DNA from: Eudorina sp. 2006-703-Eu-15
Lineage: Eukaryota > Chlorophyta > Chlorophyceae > Chlamydomonadales > Volvocaceae
Direction of reading: 5' to 3'
Assembly: GCA_003117195.1 (NCBI GenBank)
Contig: BDSI01000019.1
Coordinates: forward strand, 620,001 to 684,000
DNA length: 64,000 nucleotides
In this document: one piece after another, positions 23,223-35,315 of the stretch
Layout: every line of letters starts with the position of its first letter
Numbering within the stretch: position 1 is the first letter of the stretch
Notes under the pieces: generated by a model
Seen by the model: the letters and a program-made list of their open reading frames with translations, nothing else
The model's database searches: none
Told to the model about the DNA's origin: nothing
Position numbers and translations under genes: made by a program

Positions 23223-24413
23223 CCGCCGGATGGCGCCGCGCCGGCCGTGACAGCGTGTGGCCAGGAAGGGGGGCTTGCGGGTGGCGCCGGTTGGGGGGGG
23301 GGCGCTTTACAGTGGTGCCAGCCATCCTGAGAGCCGCCCTCCCCCCCCGGTGTTTGTGTGTCAATGTGTGTCAAACAGCCCCGACCCGATCGGCGTCAAG
23401 GCGGCGACACGGTGAAGCCCGGAAGCACCGACCGATCCAGGGAGGCCCCATGCACGGGTTTGGCGGTCATGCGTCATGTCACTCGTGCCCATCGCGGAGC
23501 CGCGGCCCTCAGCTGACGGCCGTACCATGGTACATCACCCACACGCTGGCCGGTCAAACGTTAAAAAAACTTTGATTCACCACCGCATGGCACGACCGAC
23601 CCATCTCCCAACGCTTGCAGGGATGGCATTACCCATCCAGAAGACTTTCCACGGGCCGTCCCCGCTTCGTTTCCTCCCCCTGCGGAATCGGCGCCTGGCC
23701 ATCCTGCCTGCTGCACGCCCCGGGGGCCTCCAGAAGAAGCCGGCAGCGCGAAGTCGAGCACGGTAACGAACGAGCGAACGAGCGTTTGAGTCATATGTCA
23801 TGGTGAAGGAAAGGGCCGGAAAGAAACCGAGCACATTACTATTACCATATCTCCACATAAGAAAGGAGATCCGCGGACCGCCCCATCGATGTCCAAGCAG
23901 TAATTACGAGCATCTGACACGTCTTGCCGTGCACACGTGCGGCACACGCCCTCGTGCGCGCACACGCCCTCGTGCGCGCACCGCACCGCACCGCGCCGCG
24001 CCGCAGAGCACCACCCTCACCGTACGGCCGCGGACCGTCACGCGAACTGCAAACGCGCCTCCCACCCACGCGAGCGCGGGGCCCAAGTTCGAATCCCAGC
24101 GAGCGCGCTCCGAACGCCGATCCTCCAAACTGCCAAGAGCGCGTCACCAAAGCTTCCACATCGTCCAAGATCAACCACGTCGCAGTTGGGAATGGTCAGT
24201 TATGGAGCTCCTCCGTAACGCGCCATCCTCGGCTCCACCGCCGAACGCCCCGCTCGCCACGAGCCCGGCCGAGTGCGGTGTGCCCCTCACTGCAACCCGG
24301 CGTGGCAAGACCCTACCCACCCACCCGACCACCCACGCGGGGGTCCCCTCACCACCCACCCACCCCACCCGCCTGCACACTCACCCGCCCCGCCCCGGCC
24401 CCTCCCACCTACA
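23223..24413 (-). other. Interval between gene A stop and gene B start
   Basis: Includes an AT-richer patch at about 23560-23920, which would suit a promoter for gene B. TGTAA on the minus strand at 23307-23311 is the only poly(A)-like signal for gene A that I found. Alternatively this is a long intron joining the two genes, but I found no acceptor in the right phase (phase 1). Confidence 0.4.
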
Positions 24414-27400
24414 TCACTGCCCGGACCCACCCGAAAGCTGCTGCAGCAGTGCCGCCTGCAGCTCCTGCTGGTGCCGGATCGCCTGCAGCTCGTAGCGCGC
24501 GTGCAGCTGCGAGTACTGCGCGCGGAGCAGCGCCAGCTCGTCTGCACCCCCCTCGTGGGCGCTGACGCCGCCGATGCCGCTGCTGCGCCGCTGCTGCTGT
24601 TGCTGCTGCTGTTGCAGGGCTTGGTGCGTCGTCTGTGGCGGCGGCGGCGGGGAAGGAGGTTGCGACGGGTACTGCTGGAACTGCCCAGCATGCGGTTGGG
24701 GAGGTGGGGGCGGGACGCCGACGCGGAAGGAGACCTCGCTGCCGGAGTCATGCGCGCCGCCCCGCGGGGACTCGCTGTGCGCAGAGAAGGCCGAAGGCGA
24801 CGGCGGCGGCTGCCGCTGCTGCTGCTGTGGCGGCAGGGGCGGCGGCGGCGACGTCGGCGGGAAGTGCTGGGCCGGCCCCTGCACCGGCTGCCGCAGGTGC
24901 TGGTGGGCGGGACTCAGTTGCGGGGTCGCCATCGCCTGCGCCACCGGGGACAGCGGCGGCTGCCGGAGCAGCTCCCGCCGCGCCGCCTCCAACCGCTCCC
25001 GCCGTGCCTGTTGCTCGTACGCCGCCGCCATGTCCGCCGCGCGGTCCGAGGCGCTGTAGTACGGGCTGCCGCGAGGGGGCGATGCACTGCCTGTCGCGGC
25101 GCTGCCGCCGCCGCCGCTACGCTGCGGGCTCAGGCCTCCGGAATGGCCGGCGAAGGGTTCGTCCAGACTGTGGATCATTCGGGGCTGGCCGCCGGTGCCT
25201 CGGCCATAGAGCTCTACCTCTAGCGAGCTGTGAAGGGTGCCGGCACCAGCACCCGCGGACCCGCCAGCAACCGCCCCCGACTGCACCCAGGCCGCGGACG
25301 CGTCGGCGTAGGCGTGACGGGCGGGGGTGTCTGTTGGGCGACCCGCGCCTCGTGCCGCCGCGCCGCCGCCGCCGCCACCGGCACCCGTGGGGTGCACTGG
25401 CGAGCCGCCGGGTGCGGAGGACATGTACGGCGGCGGCCGCTGGGGCGCGCCCTGGTCAAAGTGCGGGGAGTAGTCCTGGCGGAGGGGGAGGTTGGCCCGC
25501 GGGGGAGACAGGCGCAGGGGGGAGGGCTCGCGGACGGCCTCGTGCGGGGAGGGCAGCGGGGAGAGGGGGATGTTGTCCCGGCTGCGCCGGTCCAGCTGCT
25601 CCAGCTGAGCGGCCTCCTGTCGCAGGCGTATCTCGATGACCTGCGGGTTTGCGGTGTGAGCGGGGGCCACAGCGGTGAGTGGCCAGGCAGCGTGAGATGA
25701 GATCTGTCTAGTGAGAGCTGCAGTGCGGGACTCGCAGCTGTGGTACACCAAGTTCGCGAGATGTGATCGGTCGGGCCCTGCCGGCGGGAGCGCCTTCTGC
25801 TTACTCAAACACGCACATGTTGGTGTGGGTGGAAAAGGACACCCGGCGGGCCCCGCTCCCCGCCAACCACCTGCTCTCCCCGCATCCCACCTCCTTCCCA
25901 TCCGCTGCATCTCGCGACCGCGGGCTAGCGCCTTCACTCACGGCCCGCACGACCTCATCGCGCACAGCACTCGGCTGCACGGTATCGGCTCTTGCGGAGG
26001 CAGCCTCCCGCATCCAGCACTCGGCTACACGATATAGGCCCATCCGGACCCGCCCATCCAGCGCCCTTTGCGGCCTTACGGAGGCCTCGGCCCGAGCCCC
26101 TGGGACCTCCCACCTGGGACGTGATCACCGCGTTCTGGTGCGTCAGCGCCGCCAGCTGCTCCTGCAGCGACGCGACGTGGTGGTTGAGCGCCGTGGTGTC
26201 CACCCCGCCGTCCGACCCCTCGCTGCCGTCCTCCTGCACGGACACGTCCCGCACGCCCGCGAACGCACGGTCGCCGCCCACGAGCGTGCTCCGCCGGCCG
26301 GCGACGGCGGAGGCGCCCGCCGCGGCGGCGGCGGCGGCGGCAGCGGCGCCATCGCGGCCCCCGGGACCGAGCCTGCTACCGTGCCGGGTGGGGTCTACGC
26401 CGCTGGGGGACCTTGCAGGACTGCCGCTGCTGGCGCCGCCGCCCCGGTCGCTGGTCGCTGCTGCGCTCCAGCCGCGGCTGCCCTCCACGCTGCTGATCAG
26501 TGCGGCCTCCGAGATCTGCTGGCTGCCGACCTCGCCGTCCCAGCTGCCGCCGTGGCCGTGGCGCGTGCCACGGCCCGAGCCGCTCGGCTCCACACCGCGC
26601 CGCGGCTGCGGGGCCTCGTCAGCGCCGCTGCGGACCGACCCGGCCGAGTGCCGTCGCCGGACCTGGCCAGCGGCGGCGCCGCTGCCGCGGGCCGGATTGG
26701 GCGGCGGCCGGCCGCGGCGGTCATGCTCACCGTCGTCATCACTCGCGTTGCCGTACGTGCGCCCGGGCGCCCGGCCGCCCCGCGGCGCCTCATCTGGCCC
26801 ATGGGTCCGTCTTGGGGTGCGGCTGCGACCGCGTCTTTCGTGCGGCCTGTCGGCTCCAGGGCTGCGAGAGCGCGGCCGGTCCCTGTCCCGGCTGCGGGCG
26901 CGACCCGCGGGTCGCCTGTGCGTGGACTCACCGAAGCTCTCGTCGCCGCCGCCGCCGTCGCCGCCGCGCTGCCGCCAGGCGCGGGATTCGCCGCCGGGAG
27001 ACCGCCGATGGCCGCGTCCGGTCTGCGGGCTGCTTTCGTAGTCGGTGGGCACGTCCGCCTCGTCGCTCGCTGCGAATCCCCGGGCGTGGCGGTAGCGCTG
27101 GCTGTCGCCATCGCCCGCGGCCGCAGCACCACGCGCTGGGCCCTGCGCCGGTGCGACGGCGCGCGGCCGTCGCTCCCCCGCCGGCGGCCTCGTCGCCTGC
27201 TCGCGTTCCGGCGCAGGGGGCCGCTACGCGCGGGACCAAGCACACAGAGCATAACGCACACAGGGGCGACAGAGCAAATCACGAAGGAACCACACCCAAT
27301 CGAAGCGCACCCGAGCGTCCGAGCCGACCACCACCCACGGGACAAGACATGACGGCACCGCGGATGCGGAACCCTCCCCTGCCCATCCTCTCGCCCGTCC

Positions 27401-30400
27401 TCACCAGCGCCGCAGCTGCCAGCATGGCCGGGTCCGTCTGCGCACCCTGCTGCCGCTGCAACGGCCTCCTGCCTGCGGCTGCCGCTGCGTCCTCCGCGCG
27501 CCGTGCGGCCGGATCCTTCGGCCACGCCGCCGGGTCGGTGCTGCCCGTGTCGCCGGCGGACGCCGACGCCGGCGCCGGTCGCGCCAACGGCATCCGTGGG
27601 GCGCTGAGCTCCGTCTCCACGGCAACCGACCGGACGCGAGGAGCCGCCCCGCGCGGGGCCGCCCCCGTGAAGTCAGCTGGGTTGAGCGGCGCGATCCGCC
27701 CTGTCGCGGCCGAAGGGGTGGGTGCTGCCCGGGGCCCCGCAGGTATGAAGTCCGCGGGCAGCTCCAGGGAGGCAGTATCCGACAGTGCGGAGCTGCCCAT
27801 GGTCGATGCGTCGGTGGGGTCATGGAAGGCCGCCGTGGACCGCCGGAGCAGCTGCTGCAGGCTGCAGCCGCGTAGTGCGGTGCCGGTGATGCCCAAGCCG
27901 GCGCCGAGGCCGAGCCCGGCGCCGCCGCTCAAGCCGGCCACGGCGCGCAGGCGCTGCTGCGCCGCGGTCGCAGCGGCGGGGGGCATGTGCTCCCGGGGCT
28001 CAGCGTCGGCGGAGGCGTCGAGTGCGCGCGCCACCGCGGCGGCGGTCAGCCGCTGCAGCTGAGCCTGGCGGTGGGTGCAATCGATTGGACGGGGTTTGCA
28101 ACGACCCAGAAGCAGAGCAGATCGGGGGACGGGTGATGATATCGAGGTATAAGATGTAGGTGAGGCTCTTCCGCAGCCCTAACAACAATGCGGCACGGCA
28201 TCACCTGAAGTCTTTGTGCATGGAGCGGCCGGGTCGCAGGGTCCCTCGCTGCCGCTGGTGGTGCTCGTCCCGTCCTGCTTGGTGAGCTGCACGGGTCGCT
28301 GCGGAGGGTCGCGCGCCGAGGGCAACCATCGGGGTGGGGTTGCCCTGGGCGCGCAACCCCCGGTTCTGCTGCAACCTCGCGCTTGGTCTCCAAACGCTGG
28401 CGGTCCAGCTCTGGCACAGCTCAAGGAGAGACGGACGAACGTCCCTAGAGCAGGTGTAACCCCCTGCCTACGGATGCAGGGTTGACACGGTAGGCAGTTG
28501 CCGTGCTGTCCTTCCGCGTGTGCCCCCGATCCCTCGATCCCTGCACCTGTCCTGTCCTCCTGCCCCCTCCTCTTCCTCCTCCTCCTCGCCGCCCACCTTC
28601 TTCCACTCCACCGCCCACCCTGTGCACCCTCCTCGTCCCTCCCTCCCCTACGGCTGCTGGGGCGCTCACCTGCAGCCTCGCGTTCTCCACGTTGGCTGCT
28701 TCCAGCTGGCTCTGGGCCGACTGCGCCAGCTCCTGAACCTCCTGCACGGCATGTCAGGCCGACCGTGGCATTGCAGGAGTGTGGACGACCGGGAGGGGGC
28801 ATAGGACACTGGTGGACATATTCAAACTGCGCTGCTGCCAGAGCAGAGGAGGAGGCGGGCATTACCCTGTGGAAATACCCCAGGGGGCGGGGAGAGGGCC
28901 CCGCCACGCGATGCCCGGCTGGCCGGCACGGTGGTGGTGCGGCCCGGAGGAGCCACGTGGAGGCGGCGGTCGGTCAGGGAGCTGATCCCGTGCCCAGGGT
29001 GCCTCGCACGCCAGCCGGCACGGTGTATGGGACAAGGGCGGAGGCCCAGTCCGTGCAGGCATCATCGCCATTCCACTAGGGTGGAACCCCGCCTGCGGAT
29101 AAGGGCATGCGCAGGTCGGAAGACCGCCCCCCGGGCCCCCCAAAACTGCCAGGAGTCCCGAATCCCCCTTCTTTGGGTTTATTTCTTTTTTCAATTTAAC
29201 CCCCTCCAATGTACCGATGGTACCTATCCTTGGCTCCCTGTATTCCCTTTTCTCGATCCCTGAAATGTAACCACCCACCATGAGTGAGCCATGTTACAGT
29301 GGCCCCAGCTGTGCTCCCCCTCACGTCCCGTCGGACACGACCCGACCTCACATCCCCATCCGCACCTCGTACGCCATCCGCCAGGCCTCCGCTCGGCTGG
29401 CCTCCACCGCGCCTGGCCCAGGTCCCCCCGCCTGGCCCCCCGCCCCCGCCGCGGGGCCCAGCCCTGCCGCGCCGCGCAGGTTCGCCACCGCCGCGGACGC
29501 GGCCACCTCCCTTTGCGCCTTCTCCATCAGCGCCAGCTGGCCCTGCAGCGCGCGCAGCTCCTCGCTATAGGCGTCCACCACCAGCTGCAGTTGCAGCTTG
29601 ACCTCGCTGCGGAGGGAGCTCAGCTGCATGGGAGCGATCGGGGTGGGTGGGTATGCTTCTTGATGGACATACCGTATAGGGGGTTATGCTTTGGCCGCGT
29701 GCTCAAACAGTTCGCCACGGCACGCATTACCGCGGTTCCCCCGGGTTGCTTACCGGGGCGTTTTCAAGATACCCATGGTACTTACGGAGTGCATAGCAGA
29801 CAGATAATGTATGTAGTTTGTGCTGGAGATCCGCCGCCGTTGCATTCACATCGCGTGTGGGTTTGGGTTTTAGACGCACGACGAAGAAGTAGCCACACAA
29901 TTTTGAAGGAATTGGACTGCACAGCATACCGTCGGTAGTTTGAAAGACATGCGGGCTGCATGAGCGAGCCAGCATGCGGACAGGGGGCTGCGTCCCACGT
30001 TCCCGGGCGGCGCTGCTTGGGTCGGCACCCAGTGTAGCAAGCGGCAGCGCCCCATACCCAGAGCCGTAGCCGAGGGCCGCAGTGACACCTCCCACCTGCG
30101 CCTCATGGCTGGCGGCTACCCTTGCTGCGCCCTCGCGCTCGGCCCTGAGCTCGGCTTCCAGCTCCTGGGGCATGGACGTCAACAGGCGGGGCCGACGGAC
30201 GGATCCTTAGACCCGAACCAAAAGCGGGCGTTCCAGTGGTTTTGACATTACAATCACCGAGGCAGAGGCCTCGCGGTGGGCTGTCACTGCTGGGCCGCAT
30301 GCAAGGCTGCACCAACCTCGGACCGCGTCGCGATCGGCAGACGCGACAGCTGGGCAGGGGAACAGCGACGTTTGGGGCCGCTGCCGCTGTGCCATACTAG

Positions 30401-33400
30401 GGATCACACCCATGCGCACTGCGGTAAAGAGTGGGCTGGCATGCTGATCACCGCCGACCTGCCAATGCGCCTGCCTGGACCTCACGCACCGGGGCACTGT
30501 CTCATTTTCCATTGCCGTGCAAGTACCTCGTCGTGTAGGTACTCTTCTGAGTCAGAACTCTTTGAGGAACTTTGGGTGTGCCCGGGTTCCTTTCTGGGCT
30601 TGGATAATGCAATTGTACCCCATTCGGAGGTAGCGAATCCGCCCCACGCACCGCCACGCGGCGCTTGGCGGCCTCCTCGCGAGCCTCCGCAGCATCGAGG
30701 TCCTCCTCCGCCCGCTGCAGCTGAGCTGCGCGCGGTCTGGCCGCGTCCAGGTCCTCCCGCAGCGCCTCCACACGCTCCGCCGATGCGGACGCCAGCCGAC
30801 GCGCCTTGTGCAGCTCCTCCTGGAGCTGCTCCTCGGCCTGCCGCTGCCGCTGTCGGGCGGGCGGGTGGATGGGATTTGTGGGCTGGACCGTGGACCGCCA
30901 GCGCAAGGCGGGAGGAGGCAGGCACACAGGCTCGGCAGGCGCAGGAACCCAAGCGGGGTCGTGTGCGACTGAGGCGAGCGTTGCGAGGCGGACTAATGTC
31001 GCTTGGGGGGACACTGCCCCGCGCCCGCCACCGTGTCACACATATTGGCGTGGCTTTGTCTTGGGGTGTGCATTGCCGTGGGGTGTGCGTGGGGACGCAT
31101 TGGATGGGAGATGCCCGCCGGGGCATACTTTCCGGCCCGCGCCGTTGCCTTGGGCCCGCAGGCCGGCAGCCCGTCTCCCCAAGTCCCCAGCAACCGCGTT
31201 TCCCGCGCCCTCAAAGCGCGGCAGCAGCACACCCAAGCACGGCCTCAAGCCATGAAGCACGCACGGACAGTGGGCAATTGTTGGGCACCGCTACGGCCAT
31301 TGCATGTCACGCACTCCTGCCTGGCCTACAAAACACGCACACAAGCAGGCATGTTCATTTGCAGGTTATTATGGTACGTATTTTGGTCCTTGTTTTGGGT
31401 CGGGCGGGTCATTTCTCTATACACACGCAGGCATGCACCTGCAGCTCGTCCTCGGACCGCGCCAGGTCGCCCTTGAGCCGCTGCACCTCCGTGGCCAGTT
31501 CCTCCAGGGCGTGGCTGCCCTCGGCCTGCGCAGCGTGCGCACGGACCCAATCCGACGAGACGGCATGTCGCAGCTGCACTCCGTGGAGGCGTACCCGTGT
31601 CACAGAGGCCACCCCGAAGAGGCACTTACGGACCCCCCCTTGGGGACCTGCGGCAGGTCGGGGCTACACCCTTCTCCCCGCTGGAGATCCTGGACCGGAC
31701 CTGTACCCCGGCAGTCAGCGCAGCTTCACAATACGTCAATAGCGATGTACTGTACCCCTCCCTCCCCGCAGTCCCGGGACCCGCGCGCACCTTGGCCTGC
31801 GCCAGCTTCTCCCGCAGGTCCTTGTTCTGGGCGGCCATGTCCTCGAAGGCCGCCTTGAGCTTCTTGCGCATGGAGCGCATGCGGCCCTGCAGCGCCTCGT
31901 ACTCCTGGAAGGAAGGAAAGACGGACGGATGGACGAAACGAAGCAGTCGGGCAGCAAGGAACCCACGCCACCGAAAGAGGCGGGCCCGTTGGATTGCCCG
32001 GTAGGGACGAAGGGGTTCTCCTTGCAACGGTCGCAATAAAATGCGAACGGGCTCAGGTGATACGGGCAGGACGCAAGGAGATACAACGCGCCAGCGCGCT
32101 GTGAATGAAAGAATGTTACAGCGGACCCCCGCTTTATGTAATGATGACTGGGGGCCTCAGACAAGCAAACCGTCGCAAAGCAGCGCGCCCGCAGCACCGC
32201 GCCCGGATGGGCCCGCACCTGGCGCTGCTTCTGCAGCTCGGCCGTTATGAGCTCCACCTGCTCGGAGGAGCTGACCATGCCCGCCAGCCGGCGGTTCTCC
32301 TGCAGCACCTCGACCAGCCGCGACTCCCGCTCCCGGCCCTGGGCCCGCACAAGGGCCATCCGCGCCGCGTCGGCCTCCGCCTCGCTGGCCAGCAGCACCA
32401 ACGCCCTCGACAAGCCGGCCGCCTGCCGCTGCAGCTGCCGCACGATGGGCGCTGAGGGCATCTGCTGCAGCTGCCGCTCCGTGCGTGCGTTACCGGCGAT
32501 GTACGTCCTTGATTCCGCGAGCACCTCGCTCACGCTCTACAGTGCAAGTTTCGGGGGGCGGGCGGGCGGTATATGGAATTGCAGTGCAAGCTGCGGGGGG
32601 TGCACCGTGCTGGGAGTTGGTGCGCAACGATGAGCTGCGCTGACTGCCAGAGCAAAGATTCGATGGCGGGTTGGTTCGGGGTCGAAGCCCAGACACACCC
32701 GGCCCGACGCGCATTGCTTTGAGCATTGGCGGGCCGGCCACACGTGCAATCCCGTGCGCGGCCCAGCTCTGCCTCCCTGCCGGACCACCAAAGCCCCCCT
32801 CAGGCAGCACGCCATTGCCGGCGCTGCCAAACGCCCCGCCCGTCCGCCAATCACGAAACCCGGGCCGCATCCAGCCTTGACCCCCGCAGAGCAGCATACA
32901 CGAGTCGCCCCAGCCTGCAGCCACCGACAGCCCGACGGCATACCCTCAGGTAGCTCAGGCAGGGGTCCTGAGACGGGTCCGCGGGGTCCTCCCCAGTGGT
33001 GCCACCGCCGCCCATGCTTGTGCCGTCAGCCAGCGAGCTGTCCAGCCCCGCGACCTCCTCGTCCGGGTCCCGTCCCGTAAGCAACATCGCCCGGCGCTGC
33101 ACGGCTGTGTTGGAGCGGCCGATGGCGATGTCCAGCTCAGTGAAGTGGGCGGCCAGGCCGGAGAAGTCCTCCAGCGACAGCCTGTCGCCGGCGACATCGC
33201 GCTGCCTCTCCTCCACCTCCCGCTGCATCTCCTCCAGCTCGCGCTGCTTGTCCTCCAGCGCCAGGCGTGTTCGTTCCAGGTCGCGCTGGTCCCGCTCCAC
33301 CTGCACCGACCCGGCGGCCACCGAGGACACCGCCTCCAGCACCTCCCAGCGCTCAGTCTCCAAACGGTGCAGCTGCTCGGTGGTCTCCGCAAGCTTGCCC

Positions 33401-34418
33401 TCCAGTTGCTGGATCTATGGAGGAGGACCGCAGAGATACGTACGATCGCCAATCGCATCTTGAGGCTTCTTACAGGTGTGAGGTTACACAGGTTGCGAGG
33501 TGTAACCTCACAAGCGCTCAAACCCCGTGCATGGTCCGGTGCGGTCGGATGGAGTGTGGACGCCCGTGGTGCGCGGAGGAGAGGGGCACGGCGTCTGTGG
33601 GCGCGGGTGCAGCGCCCTGCTGGGGCGCGGGTGTCGCATGCTCACAGGTTTTCTAGGGCGTCGTGTGGCCCACTGCCGTGCCACCCATATGCGACGCGGA
33701 ACCATTCATGCGGGAAAACCACCTCGACAGAGAATCTATGTCACAAGGCATTTCTTAGCCACTTCTCCCCGTGCTTATCAACCCCTACATGGCATTTCTT
33801 AGCCACTTCAACCGGAGCTGATCAAACCCTACATGGTCAGCCGATAGGCAGCCAGCCCTGCCAGTTGGGCCGATGCCATATGCCTTTCGTCCAAAGACGC
33901 CGCTCTGCATGGCAACGCGGACGGAAACACACCTGGCGCTGGAAGGCAGCGCGCCCCTCGTCTTCCCTGGCCTCCTGCAAGTGCAGCTGCCGCTGCAGTG
34001 TAGCGACCTGGCGCTGCAGATTCACCACCGTGCGGTCCTTCACGTCGAGCTCGGTCACAAAGCTTTGCAACTGAGGGACCTGACTGGCGCCATCGACAGT
34101 GCCGCCGTTCGCAAGCTGCTGCGCTTGCGGCGGCTGCCATGAGCTCCTCAGCAGCGCTGAAGGTGAGTAACGCCTCGGAGCCGGAGGACCCCCGTCGCTC
34201 ATCCTGCCGCGCCCGCCCGGGGAAAGGCCGGAACCACCTCCGACCTCAAGCACAGGTGAGGCGAGATGTTTGAGTTGGCCGCCGTTCTCATCCTTCCGAT
34301 AACTCGTGTAGAGTTTTTGGAACTTGGCCAACTTCCGTTCTGCTGCTGCAAGGTCCTCGGCCCTTCGGTCCTCCGACGCACGGTTTGCATCTGTTTTTCT
34401 GGACACCCTGTGGGCCAT
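24414..34418 (-). CDS. Gene A: long coiled-coil protein, 13 exons
   Basis: Exons: 34418-33933, 33414-32944, 32536-32219, 31904-31791, 31525-31439, 30849-30652, 30164-30096, 29623-29366, 28741-28670, 28408-28205, 28064-27405, 27223-26114, 25640-24414; 1757 residues, stop TGA. Every intron is phase 0. Residues 1-~700 are mostly heptad coiled coil (VVNLQRQVATLQRQLHLQEA; LERTRLALEDKQRELEEMQR; MRSMRKKLKAAFEDMAAQNK; RLKGDLARSEDELQ; ELRALQGQLALMEKAQREVA). The central part is disordered and Arg/Ser-rich, with a later coil VASLQEQLAALTHQNAVITS; the last exon alternates Pro/Gln-rich stretches with coils (AAYEQQARRERLEAARRELL; LLRAQYSQLHARYELQAIRH). The architecture suggests a structural centrosome, basal-body or ciliary scaffold, which is inference only. 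The exon-10 acceptor (GAG) is the weakest join. Exon 13 could instead splice at 24431 (CGG/GTGGGT). Confidence 0.72.
28811..28846 (-). repeat. Intron-associated element copy 5 (full core)
   Basis: The minus strand reads GCTCTGGCAGCAGCGCAG, TTTGAATATGTCCACC, then GTGTCCTATGCCCCC. It is about 70 bases upstream of the gene A acceptor at 28742-28743 and in sense with the gene. The core is identical to copies 3 and 4. Confidence 0.85.
29655..29685 (-). repeat. Intron-associated element copy 6 (degenerate)
   Basis: The minus strand reads GGTATGTCCATCAAG followed by AAGCATACCCACC, just upstream of the gene A acceptor at 29624-29625. Only the middle of the element is recognisable. Confidence 0.35.
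31710..31771 (+). repeat. Intron-associated element copy 7, antisense to its host gene
   Basis: Plus strand: GGCAGTCAGCGCAGCTTCAC, AATACGTCAATAGCGATG, TACTGTACCCC, then CTCCCTCCCCGCAG. It lies in a gene A intron (gene on minus), so it is inverted relative to the host, yet it still carries an acceptor-like pyrimidine tract plus CAG at its own 3' end. Confidence 0.6.
32611..32653 (-). repeat. Intron-associated element copy 8 (CAGTCAGCGCAG subtype)
   Basis: The minus strand reads GCTCTGGCAGTCAGCGCAGC, then TTGCGCACCAACTCCC. It lies in the gene A intron whose acceptor is at 32537-32538, in sense. It shares the CAGTCAGCGCAG variant with copies 7 and 9. Confidence 0.65.
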
Positions 34419-34734
34419 GACATGAATTTTTTTTCACCGTGCGCTCCGGGTAATGTACCTCAGCCAAGTTCAGTCACGTCCAGTTTGTTTGACCGGCGGA
34501 ACCGGAACTTTGCCACAGGGATGTGAAGCATTCTGTAAATATATTGAATGGTCGCATTCTGATAATATCAAGAATTATTGATATTGTACAGGCCGAGAGC
34601 AAGGGATATACAGATTTTTGCACGTGTACGAGAACATGCATCACTGTTTTCCGCTTCTGCACTTCTTGGAAAAAGAAGTGGTGACACAGCGTTTTTTAAT
34701 TTTCTCAACAGCTGTTCACGCAGGCTTATTGGCT
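34419..34734. promoter_or_regulatory. Short bidirectional promoter interval
   Basis: Only 316 bases separate the start codons of gene A (minus) and the small plastid-type gene (plus). The stretch is AT-richer than its surroundings and contains no other gene, so both promoters and 5' UTRs should overlap here. Inferred from layout. Confidence 0.4.
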
Positions 34735-35315
34735 ATGGCAGCTTTCCTACCAACTGGTTTTCCTGTGCAATCCTCAGCCCGCTCTCGGCAAGCACGTGCA
34801 TGCGTGGTTCAAGAAATTTATAGCATTTGCAAGGTTAGGCGAAATGTCCTGCCGCAGCGCCAGCTGACCAAAGCCAACATCTGCCGTCGAGTTATGGTGG
34901 CTAAGGCCACGGATCGAGGGCCAGGATCATTTGGCAACGATGCCAGCAGCGACTTCGTCTTCGTAGGCAAAATTGTTGCCATAAGCTTCACAGGTATGGG
35001 CCATGGTATGGGGTTGTGACTGTGCCTGTTGTGGGTCCCTTCTGAAGGGACCCTTCAGATTCGCGCTTGTAAATCTCAACCTACCTCACTGACCGACGGG
35101 ATGTTGTCTCAGGCCGTGCAAGGAACGGGGAAGCACATCCTGTTTCACACTTTCTCGCCACGGCGTGTTCCCCAGGTGCTGCTGCCATCAAGTACGGCTC
35201 ATTGCTGACAGATGTCGCCTTTCAACCGAACGCAATGCTGGCCGTCTTGCTGGTGTTGGGTCCACCGATTGCATATGCTGCCCTTCTCTTGGCAAACTCT
35301 CCATCGAAGCCATGA
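34735..35315 (+). CDS. Small plastid-type membrane protein, two exons
   Basis: Exons 34735-34993 and 35176-35315 join in phase 1 (TTCACAG/GT..CAG/GTGCT) to 132 residues. The N terminus (MAAFLPTGFPVQSSARSRQA and on to CRRVMVAKATD) is rich in Ser, Arg and Ala and poor in acids, like an algal chloroplast transit peptide. The mature part reads SDFVFVGKIVAISFTGAAAI, KYGSLLTDVAFQPN and then a clear membrane segment (AMLAVLLVLGPPIAYAALLL) with the tail ANSPSKP. It may be a small thylakoid or envelope protein; I cannot name the family. An earlier in-frame ATG at 34636 exists. The intron contains a 10-base perfect hairpin (GGGTCCCTTC/GAAGGGACCC, about 35034-35055). Confidence 0.65.

Noticed and set aside
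24085..24112. GTTCGAATCCC resembling a tRNA T-loop
   Set aside because: The flanking five-base stems do not pair and no anticodon arm or acceptor stem fits.
32105..32125. GTTACAGTGGACCC-like strings near 23306, 29292, 32110 and 44590 as transposon ends
   Set aside because: Only about 12 bases shared, no paired inverted ends found.
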